The notes beneath the pieces were generated by a model that saw only the letters and a program-made list of their open reading frames with translations, did not search any database and was not told the DNA's origin. A program made the translations under genes and the position numbers. 64,000 nt of DNA from the NCBI GenBank assembly GCA_017477245.1, contig JAFUWY010000035.1, forward strand, positions 17,152-81,151. Direction: 5' to 3'. This DNA comes from Bacteroidales bacterium. GTDB taxonomy: Bacteria > Bacteroidota > Bacteroidia > Bacteroidales > UBA932. This document shows, in pieces, positions 47,732 through 55,496 of this stretch; position 1 is the first letter of the stretch; each line of letters starts with the position of its first letter.

Positions 47732-48721
47732 TTAATTCGCCGGTTTAGTTAAATTAGTTAAATAAACATAGAACTGTAGAAACTTGGGATTATATTTGAT
47801 TATATACGACTCTTCACCAACTTGGATAGACCGTTGAATAATTGGTTCGCCTTCTTTGTAAATAGCGAATTCAATACTCGGATAATTAGTTTTGACAGGA
47901 TTGGGATTAATTACCCTGTTGTATTCAATTGGTTCGTCTTTAGAAACGAAGAAAACATCAATACAACTTGCAATATAGTTTATGCATTCCTTATCATGCA
48001 AATGCTTTTCAAACGGAGGGGAAAGGCTTTGGATGATCAATTCTTTTTTTGCATTATCCATTAAAACGGTACAACTCCATGAGTAGTGGATGGAAAGACT
48101 ATCCCATACAAAACCAATGTGTTCTTTTAGTGGCTGTGGGGCCGACGGAGGTCTTCGGAATCTTGGATCATTTACCAGAGAATCAATGAGACCCAAAAAC
48201 TCCAAAAAACGTGGGTTATACGTGATATCGTATTGCTCTTCTCCAATTTGGATTGTTTTATTGATTGTCTGTTTGTTAAATGCCCTGATCTCAAAAGATA
48301 ATCGTGAATAATCCGTTATGATCGGATCCTCACGTATTACTCTGCTGTATTCAATCTCTTCTGTCTGTTGGATAAAAAAAACATTAATACATTGAATAAA
48401 GTAATCTATGATATCTGTATCATCAATCTCTTTTTCACTGATAGGACTGGTCACAAGAATCCTATTATTAGAATACTCTATGGAATAATTGTCAGTGTCA
48501 GAAAGATCTATATAATTTACTGTAACACTAGATAGTTTCGGAATCGAATCAAACTTCTCAATGCCGTTCTTTTGTGTACTGTCCATCAAAACCGCAGAAG
48601 ATTTTGGAATCGAATTAGGATTCTCAGAACTGTTCTTTGTATTTGAAACCGACCTAATACTCGAAGACAGATTACAAGAAACACACACGATAATTATTAT
48701 CAAAAATAGGAGAGACCTCAT
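47732..48721 (-). CDS. Probable immunity lipoprotein for the main RHS toxin, with internal duplication
   Basis: A 329-aa AT-rich protein of unknown family. The leader MRSLLFLIIIIVCVSC ends in a lipobox (VCVSC), so it is likely anchored in the envelope. Two copies of a domain of about 110-120 aa are recognisable: EYSRVIREDPI / EYNRVINPNPV, then IQIGEEQYDITYNPRFLEF / IQVGEESYIIKYNPKFLQF. It begins 15 bp after the stop of the RHS gene, the standard place for a cognate immunity gene. The ATG at 48721 is preferred to the TTG further up. Confidence 0.6.
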   Translation of the reverse strand: MRSLLFLIIIIVCVSCNLSSSIRSVSNTKNSSENPNSIPKSSAVLMDSTQKNGIEKFDSIPKLSSVTVNYIDLSDTDNYSIEYSNNRILVTSPISEKEIDDTDIIDYFIQCINVFFIQQTEEIEYSRVIREDPIITDYSRLSFEIRAFNKQTINKTIQIGEEQYDITYNPRFLEFLGLIDSLVNDPRFRRPPSAPQPLKEHIGFVWDSLSIHYSWSCTVLMDNAKKELIIQSLSPPFEKHLHDKECINYIASCIDVFFVSKDEPIEYNRVINPNPVKTNYPSIEFAIYKEGEPIIQRSIQVGEESYIIKYNPKFLQFYVYLTNLTKPAN

Positions 48722-48736
48722 ATATGGCGACAATGA

Positions 48737-51700
48737 TTAATTTTTCTTATACTTCTTATACAAGTTTCTGTATGGAGGATCGACAGTGGTTCGCCCCGTC
48801 TCAATATTTGTATACTTTAATAATTGCTCCAGATTGAATGCTTTATATGATGGTGTCGTTTTGTCCCACAACAATTTATAATTGATAACGTTTTTATATG
48901 CTAAGCGATGAGATTTGTATCGGTCATGATTGCCTTTCATTATATGAGAGTACCATTCGTGAACAACGACAGATGATTGGATATTCTCGACAGTAGTTTC
49001 GTAAGAATACTTATCTGTTCCAGTAATGGTTTTAGCATTAATTCTTGAATTCCAAGAGCCCTTATCGGTGGAAGAGAAACCTATTATACCATTACTTAAT
49101 GTAGACAAAGAGAATACCTCATCATAAACTCGCAGGCCTTCCATTTGAGAAGCGATATGAGTCCATATTTTTGACCTTGCGGTTTCCGTCAGTTCATTTC
49201 TAACAGTATCATAAGAGTTAGCTTCTCCCCGTTGAGTCAAGATATTAAAGCTTTCATTATAAAGCAAGTCAGATGCTGATACATTTGAGAAGTCTTTGTC
49301 TCCGTCATATATAATAACGATACCAGTAAAACCTTCAAGTGTATTTCCACGAAAAGACCCATCTGATCCATACACGGGGTTAATTGTGGTCCCATCCGGA
49401 TCCACGAACTTCATTGGATTCCCCGCACAGAAGAGATACGGAGACTGTGGATAGTACTTCTCTGCCATCGGATCCTGCGAGAGCCATCGTCCGAAGGCTG
49501 GGTCGTAGAGGCGTGCGCCGAAGTCGTAGACGTTGAAGGAGGCGGCGGTGTTCCAGTCCTTGCCCTGGTACTTTTCGGGCTGTAAGGCTGTGTTGGAGCC
49601 AGTGGGCAACGGTCCGCCCAGCGGGTAGTAGTCGTCGGTCTCCAGGACAGTCCCGGCGTCGTTCACGACCGCGCGGACGGAACCCAGGTGGTCCCGGACG
49701 AAGTACCTCCGGGCGGAGTTGCCGCTGGCCAAATCCACGTATCCGCCGTCGAGACGCAGGCGTTTGGCGGCACGTGTACCGCTGCCCACCTTCTCCAGCA
49801 CAAGGTCGCCGCACCAGTCGATGGTGTTCGTGGTGCCGGAGACCGTACGCTCTTCCCGGAGTTTGGAGCCGTCAGCTGCATAGTAGTAGTTGATCGTCGA
49901 TCCGTTGGAGAACGTGACGGTCTGCGGGAGATCGATCTCGTTCCAGGTGATGGAGGAGATCTTGCGCCCGGTGTCCGAGGTCAGTGCTCCGTTGGCATTG
50001 TAGGTACTGGTGCCGGCAGCAGCGTTGAAATCCCCGCTATAGGCCGCCGATCCAGTGTCTGAGACAGAGGTCAGCTGGTTCCCGGTGCGGGTGAAGGTCA
50101 GGTTGTCCACGATTTCCCAGGTCGAAGTCCCGGTCCTCCCGTATCGTTGCAGCCCGGTGATATTGCCGTTGCGGTCATAGCCGGTGACTTTCTCGGTGTA
50201 GTGGTCGTTGACCAAGGATACTTCCTTGTAGACTGCATCCTTGAGCCGGTGGAGCCCGTCGTAGGTGAAGTCATAGGCCTTCCGTGTGTCGCCGCTGCTG
50301 CGCTTCCAACCGGAGGCGGAGACATCGGAACCGAAAGTGTATGCCAGGTCCTGGATGAAGGAGGGATGTGTGATGCCCGTCGTCCGGCTGCGGATGTCGT
50401 AGGTATAGGATTCGGCATTCGTAGTGCTTCCTGCAAACTTCCTCGACGAGAGCCGTCCGAGGTCGTCATAGGTATAGGTGGCGAGGGTCGTCGTGCCTGT
50501 CCCGGGCAGCGTCAAGGTCTCGGCGGTGAGCCGGTCGACGTGGTCGTAGGACCAGGTGCGTGTCTGGCTGGCCGGCGTGCCGCTGACCGAGGACGTGCGC
50601 GTCGTAGTGACGGAGGCGGGTTGTCCTGTGTATGTGTAGGTCGTCACGCGGGTATCATATCCCAGGTTATCATAGTGGCCTATGACTTCCTTGGTGACCT
50701 GCCCGCGGCTGTCGTAGTACCAGGCTCGGGGGACGTTGCTGGAGGACGATGCGCCGAGTACGCGAAGCTCCTGCCCGGTCTGCCGACCGATGCACCAGGA
50801 ACCCGTGGACGGGAAATAGCTTGACGGGAATCCTGTCGTCCCGGCGAAGGAGTAGTTGTCGTAGTAGTTCTTGACCAGGACCGTGGGAGAAGTGGTGTTG
50901 GACTGGCCGGTGCATTCGCCTTCGGTAACGATGCGCCCGAGGTTGTCATAGGTGAAGTAGTGCCAGCGGTTGGTGCCGGCCGCCCTGCGGCGGCCGTCCT
51001 GGACATAGGCGGGACGGTCGTGCGCGTCGTAGACATACTGCACATAATCGGCTCCGGGCAGTTGCTTCTTCGAGAGGTTGCCGCGGTCGTCGTAGGTGTA
51101 CTGGAAGGCGAACTTCGCCAGGAGGTCCGTCCCCGTTGCGACCTGATACTCGGGCTGGAGGACGAACCGGAGCTGCCCGCGGTCGTCGTAGACGTAGTAG
51201 GTGTCGCTGTAGGTGGAGGTCCCATCCACCTGCCGAGTCAAGACGGTACGTCCCAGTTTGTCGGTGAAGGTGAGGCTGACGGCCCCGTCCTCGTCGGTGG
51301 TGCGGACGACGGAGAGAGTGCCGGCGGCGTAGTTGCCGTTTTGGGACAGCCCGGAACTGCCCACATAGTAGTACTTGCAGGCGGTAACCCCGGAAGCGGT
51401 GTTGCCGAGCCATTCGGTGCGGACGGGATGTCCTCCTCCGGAAGCGGCATACCAGGCGGCGCCGGGGCCGTATGCGTAGGGGACGCGGTCGAGGGAGGAG
51501 GCTTCCAGGACCTGCTCGGAGAATGGCCGGGTTTCCGAAGTGCCGTAGGTGGAACTGGCGGCGGACGAGAAAGCGGAAGCGGACAGGAAGGAGGAAGAAG
51601 TCACGACGGGCAGCCAGGTACGCGTCTGCCTTCCGGCCAGATCATATTCCGTCCTGGTGAGCAGGTTGGACTGTGTGGGCGTCGCCTGTGAGGCCAGTTC

Positions 51701-54700
51701 CTGAATCTGCCGTCCGAGTCCGTCATACCATACGGAGGATTCGATGCGCTGGGTGTTGGATACGCCGGCATTCTTCTTGATGGACCGCAGGACGCGGTTA
51801 GGTGTCCAGGTCGTCCCCGAGCCGGAAGCGTAAGAATAAGAGAAGGTCTCGATCTCGCCCTGGCTGTCCGCTGCACGGGAGAGGCGTCCCAGGGCATCGT
51901 AGATATAGAACTTCTCGGCACCATCCGGGGCAGTTTCCGTCGAGATGCCCATGCCGGGAACATATTCATAGGTGGTAACGAGGTGCGGGAAAGAGGCCAA
52001 CGACGTGGGCGACACGATGGCGGAGCGCAGTGAGGTTAGGTAGGTGGACGCGTTGGATGTGGTGCAGGACGCCAGGTTGTTGATGAGGGTGGTACCTGCG
52101 GCAGACTGGACCTGGCTCCAGGTCAGGCCTTCGATGACCGCCACTGGGTAGCGTTTGTTATATCCCCAGAGGAAGACGAACTTGCGTCCGTCGACAGTGG
52201 TGGCGTAGCGCAGGTTGCCGGCATTGTCGTATTGGTCATAGGTAACCAGCGTACGTGTCGTACTGCCAAGTTTCTCCTTGAGGGTGTCCGGGAGGTGCAT
52301 GGTGCCGTTAAAGACACCGTAGGTCGTCTCCCGGGTTCGCTGGAGGGTGTTGCCGTAATAATACTCTTCCTTGACGGGAGTATCCACCCGGTTGGCGTCG
52401 GTCATGGCCGTGTAGGGCGAGTCAGACAGCGCGAAGGGATAGGTGTAGACTGTCTTGGAGACCTTGCCGTCGCTGTTGGTCGTGGACTCGGTGAGAGGCT
52501 TGAGCGTGCGGAGTCCGTCTGTATCGTATGTGTAGGTGGTCGTGATGGAGACACCGGTAGTGTGGTCGGTAGCCGTTTTTCCTGTGAGTTGGCGAAGTCG
52601 CCGATAACCGTTACAAGAGGTCGCGATGACGTTGTCCCGGAAAGTGTCCTCATCCGGATACGGAGCAAATGCGTCAGGATCGCTTTGTGCATAAATGACT
52701 CCGATCCCTTTGCGCACAAGACGGACACCGGTCTGGAAGTTTGCAGTTGCGGGTTCCAGTTCCGTGTATGAATAATCTTCGGTGAGTTGCAACGTGTAAT
52801 CGCCCCCTGCGTTGGATATGTAGACTTCCTTCTTTGTCAGCAAGGCGGGAACGGTACCTTCGTCGTTGTTATAAAGGTTGGAATAAAACCTGTAATGAAG
52901 AGGAAGGTTATACCAGTCTTCGTCGGAGCCGGGATAGGTACTTTCCTCATCCAGCATATAGTGATAGATATTTTTCCCAAGATTAGCGGAGGCCGTCCCT
53001 CCGACATATTCGGTGACCGTGCTGTAAAAAATGGGAGAGCCGCTTCTTCCGGTCAGAGGAAGGACAGGAGAAGCTGTGGCGAAGAAGTGCTCTTTAACCC
53101 CGTCACACTGAGAGTACTGACCGTCATTGAGATAATACCAGACATCATCGTACCAAGAATACAGGTCATCTGAGATTGGTATTGTTTCATGCCCGCCAGC
53201 GTAACTATATGAATGTTTCTCCAATAGGGTACCATCATAATCATAGTTGGAAACGGAAGAGATTCTCAAACCTCCAATTATGCTTGTCCCTATCCGGTTT
53301 GCCTCAAAGGCAAAAGTGGTTTTTCCTTTGGTAGGATAGGTAATGGTCTCCAGCGAACACATTTTCATGGCAGGTTCGTAGGGCGTCCGATTCGCGGTAA
53401 CCCGCCCAGGAATGATTCCGTTCGGGATATAATACTCATTGAAACGTGCATTGTTGAATCCCCAGTAGTCTTCGTTCGTGTACGAGTCTGTTCCCGATGG
53501 AGTTGTCCCAATACCAGAATTATAATGGTTGGGAGGCGAAGTGGAGTTGTAAGAGAATGTCCATTCTTCTGCCGGAGAAGCAGAGGAACCTTTAATGGAG
53601 ATGCCGTTCAGTTTTAGGCGATAGTTCTTAACCGTTGAACCGAAATAAGAACTGTTGTCAAAAATGACTTGGCGGCGAACTGAACCGGCTTCTGTGACAG
53701 TCAGGGAAGTAAGACGCTCCTTTTGTGCATCCAGCCGATCAGTAGCATAGGAAAAAGAGATGGAGATGTTGTTCCAAGTAATGGAATTCAAGCGGGGGGA
53801 AACAAAATAGTAGGTTGTGTACGTTGGTTGAAGGGTAGAGATATTGCCGGTGTGTTGCCTATATGCCACATCTCCGGCCATATGGATTTGTTCCCAATAG
53901 AGTGTTTCTCCTTGCTCGAAGTATTCTCCCCGGTATCGGATATTGTGTCCTTGCCCCTGGGTATAGTTGAACTGGATAATATTGTGTCGGGTTCCGGTGA
54001 TGATCTTGGAGAGATACCAGGCGCTGGTGACAATCATGGCTCCTCCGGCGCTGCAAGACTCCGTATTCTCGAAGAAGTATTGTGATCCGTCTGTATCTGT
54101 AATCATGAACCCGGAAGAAGTTTTTTCTATCTTTATGGGATCGTGAGGAATGGACAGGAACTGGTTGGTGGAAGCGGCATTCATGCGGAAGAGGCCGGCC
54201 TTGCCGCCGAAATTGTATGAGTAACGGTCGCTCTCGCTGTCGTGATAAATGCTTCCGGCGAAAACGCTGTTCCAGAATTGTCCGCCATGTCCGGCATATA
54301 GATGGGTCTGAACGTCGGATTTGGTCTTGAAAAACAAGTTATAATTTGCACCTGCGTAATCTGGAGCAGCACATACGGAACGGGAAATAACTCCGCCGGC
54401 GTTGAGCACCCAACCGAGCCCGACCGGTGTGGAGACATCGGTGACCTTGATGCCGGAGGCGTGATAGGAGAGGGATATCGGGAGTTGATAGTCTCCGGTG
54501 TCGAGGGTATAGAGCGGGATCTCGATCTTGGGAACGCCGGTAGAGTAGTCGACGGGATACTCGCCATAACGGGCGTAAGCGGCTGACTGCGGACTGGGAT
54601 GAACCACCGACTTCAGCAGGTCGTCGGAGACGGAGCGGGTGTGCGCCTCCTGGCGGACCTGCCGGACTGAGTCTCGCCGAGATGTGGTGTCGCGGCGGGA

Positions 54701-54778
54701 AATCGTCTCAGGTTGTGCGGATGCAGTTGCTGAAAACAAACAGCCGGCACATATTAAAAATACTAGAACCCGTTTCAT
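48737..54778 (-). CDS. Secreted RHS-repeat polymorphic toxin with putative metallopeptidase tip
   Basis: A 2013-aa protein. It has a signal peptide (MKRVLVFLICAGCLFSATASA) and a Bacteroidota RHS/SpvB-like N-terminal region (DYSTGVPKIEIPLY, GLGWVLNAGGVISR). Many YD/RHS repeats follow (YDDRGQLRF, YDDLGRLSSR, YDGLHRLKDA), then the RHS core ending in RLYDPAFGRWLSQDP...CAGNPMKFVDPDG near residue 1793. The last 220 residues are a variable tip with HEWYSH (H1940, E1941, H1945), an HExxxH pattern like that of TldD; a zincin-type protease is plausible. RHS shells encapsulate and deliver such tips to competitors or hosts. The tip and much of the first 700 residues are AT-richer than flanking PUL genes. 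It starts 18 bp after the preceding PUL gene. Confidence 0.88.
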   Translation of the reverse strand: MKRVLVFLICAGCLFSATASAQPETISRRDTTSRRDSVRQVRQEAHTRSVSDDLLKSVVHPSPQSAAYARYGEYPVDYSTGVPKIEIPLYTLDTGDYQLPISLSYHASGIKVTDVSTPVGLGWVLNAGGVISRSVCAAPDYAGANYNLFFKTKSDVQTHLYAGHGGQFWNSVFAGSIYHDSESDRYSYNFGGKAGLFRMNAASTNQFLSIPHDPIKIEKTSSGFMITDTDGSQYFFENTESCSAGGAMIVTSAWYLSKIITGTRHNIIQFNYTQGQGHNIRYRGEYFEQGETLYWEQIHMAGDVAYRQHTGNISTLQPTYTTYYFVSPRLNSITWNNISISFSYATDRLDAQKERLTSLTVTEAGSVRRQVIFDNSSYFGSTVKNYRLKLNGISIKGSSASPAEEWTFSYNSTSPPNHYNSGIGTTPSGTDSYTNEDYWGFNNARFNEYYIPNGIIPGRVTANRTPYEPAMKMCSLETITYPTKGKTTFAFEANRIGTSIIGGLRISSVSNYDYDGTLLEKHSYSYAGGHETIPISDDLYSWYDDVWYYLNDGQYSQCDGVKEHFFATASPVLPLTGRSGSPIFYSTVTEYVGGTASANLGKNIYHYMLDEESTYPGSDEDWYNLPLHYRFYSNLYNNDEGTVPALLTKKEVYISNAGGDYTLQLTEDYSYTELEPATANFQTGVRLVRKGIGVIYAQSDPDAFAPYPDEDTFRDNVIATSCNGYRRLRQLTGKTATDHTTGVSITTTYTYDTDGLRTLKPLTESTTNSDGKVSKTVYTYPFALSDSPYTAMTDANRVDTPVKEEYYYGNTLQRTRETTYGVFNGTMHLPDTLKEKLGSTTRTLVTYDQYDNAGNLRYATTVDGRKFVFLWGYNKRYPVAVIEGLTWSQVQSAAGTTLINNLASCTTSNASTYLTSLRSAIVSPTSLASFPHLVTTYEYVPGMGISTETAPDGAEKFYIYDALGRLSRAADSQGEIETFSYSYASGSGTTWTPNRVLRSIKKNAGVSNTQRIESSVWYDGLGRQIQELASQATPTQSNLLTRTEYDLAGRQTRTWLPVVTSSSFLSASAFSSAASSTYGTSETRPFSEQVLEASSLDRVPYAYGPGAAWYAASGGGHPVRTEWLGNTASGVTACKYYYVGSSGLSQNGNYAAGTLSVVRTTDEDGAVSLTFTDKLGRTVLTRQVDGTSTYSDTYYVYDDRGQLRFVLQPEYQVATGTDLLAKFAFQYTYDDRGNLSKKQLPGADYVQYVYDAHDRPAYVQDGRRRAAGTNRWHYFTYDNLGRIVTEGECTGQSNTTSPTVLVKNYYDNYSFAGTTGFPSSYFPSTGSWCIGRQTGQELRVLGASSSSNVPRAWYYDSRGQVTKEVIGHYDNLGYDTRVTTYTYTGQPASVTTTRTSSVSGTPASQTRTWSYDHVDRLTAETLTLPGTGTTTLATYTYDDLGRLSSRKFAGSTTNAESYTYDIRSRTTGITHPSFIQDLAYTFGSDVSASGWKRSSGDTRKAYDFTYDGLHRLKDAVYKEVSLVNDHYTEKVTGYDRNGNITGLQRYGRTGTSTWEIVDNLTFTRTGNQLTSVSDTGSAAYSGDFNAAAGTSTYNANGALTSDTGRKISSITWNEIDLPQTVTFSNGSTINYYYAADGSKLREERTVSGTTNTIDWCGDLVLEKVGSGTRAAKRLRLDGGYVDLASGNSARRYFVRDHLGSVRAVVNDAGTVLETDDYYPLGGPLPTGSNTALQPEKYQGKDWNTAASFNVYDFGARLYDPAFGRWLSQDPMAEKYYPQSPYLFCAGNPMKFVDPDGTTINPVYGSDGSFRGNTLEGFTGIVIIYDGDKDFSNVSASDLLYNESFNILTQRGEANSYDTVRNELTETARSKIWTHIASQMEGLRVYDEVFSLSTLSNGIIGFSSTDKGSWNSRINAKTITGTDKYSYETTVENIQSSVVVHEWYSHIMKGNHDRYKSHRLAYKNVINYKLLWDKTTPSYKAFNLEQLLKYTNIETGRTTVDPPYRNLYKKYKKN
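49398..50092 (-). repeat. Direct repeat, copy in the main RHS gene
   Basis: The partner of 46971-47665. It encodes the last ~230 residues of the RHS core, just before the variable toxin tip. Beyond the left end (towards 48737) the two sequences are unrelated, as expected for swapped toxin tips; beyond the right end they also diverge. Confidence 0.85.
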
Positions 54779-54796
54779 CTCTTAAGAGAATCTAGA

Positions 54797-55495
54797 TTAA
54801 TTAACCTTTACAATAAATCCCCGGAGCTGCGTCCGCGAGAGGGTGGTGCGGAAGCCGAACCAGCCGCGCGTGAGCGGCTCGGGGTCAGTGTAGTCGAAGA
54901 GGGTCTGCCCGTCGATGGTATAGGTCACCCGGCCGCCCTGGCAGGCCAGCCGGATGTGGTACCAGTGGTTGGGCTGCAGCAGGTGCGCCGGATCGGTGTA
55001 TTCCTGCAGCAGGTCGGGGTTGGGCATGCCGTTGTAACGGCGGAAGCGGGTGGTGCTGTTGTAGTTGCCGCCGTAGCCGACGTAGTAGAGTTGCAGCGTG
55101 GCGCAGTTGGCGAATTTGCCGCCGCGCTCCACGCTCCGCGCGAAAATGTCCTCCGCGGCCGGGTCCGTGGCCATCCAGAAGCAGTTGAGGTCGCTCAGGC
55201 GGTCGCCTTCGCGCTCCTGCATCACGCGGGCCTCGTACTCGATCACGACGTCGCCTTCCATCGGCTTGCGGTACCACAGCGTCAGACCCTTGGGGGCGAG
55301 GATCTCGACGCCCTCACCGACGAAGTCCACCTTGTAGTCCGGCGATTCCGACTCGACCATCCAGTAGCTGTCGAATGCCTTGATGTTCAGTCCGTCCGGG
55401 TACTTCTCGTAGCCGGACAGCAGCCAGGCGATCCCGGCTCCGAGGAGCAGGACCAGGATGCCGGAGACGATACCGATTTTCGTGCCTTGTTTCAT
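54797..55495 (-). CDS. Membrane-anchored jelly-roll protein (DUF6250/LamG-like) of the pectin locus
   Basis: A 232-aa protein with one N-terminal membrane helix (IGIVSGILVLLLGAGIAWLL) and a concanavalin-like beta-sandwich suggested by LWYRKPMEGDVVIEYEARVM, NCFWMATDPAAEDIF, HWYHIRLACQGGRVTYTIDGQ and GWFGFRTTLSRTQLRGF. The pattern resembles DUF6250-type proteins found with pectin or rhamnogalacturonan enzymes in Bacteroidota; the match is from memory and not certain. It may bind or cleave a glycan. It starts 1 bp after the GH2 stop and is followed directly by the RHS island. Confidence 0.6.
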   Translation of the reverse strand: MKQGTKIGIVSGILVLLLGAGIAWLLSGYEKYPDGLNIKAFDSYWMVESESPDYKVDFVGEGVEILAPKGLTLWYRKPMEGDVVIEYEARVMQEREGDRLSDLNCFWMATDPAAEDIFARSVERGGKFANCATLQLYYVGYGGNYNSTTRFRRYNGMPNPDLLQEYTDPAHLLQPNHWYHIRLACQGGRVTYTIDGQTLFDYTDPEPLTRGWFGFRTTLSRTQLRGFIVKVN

Positions 55496-55496
55496 C

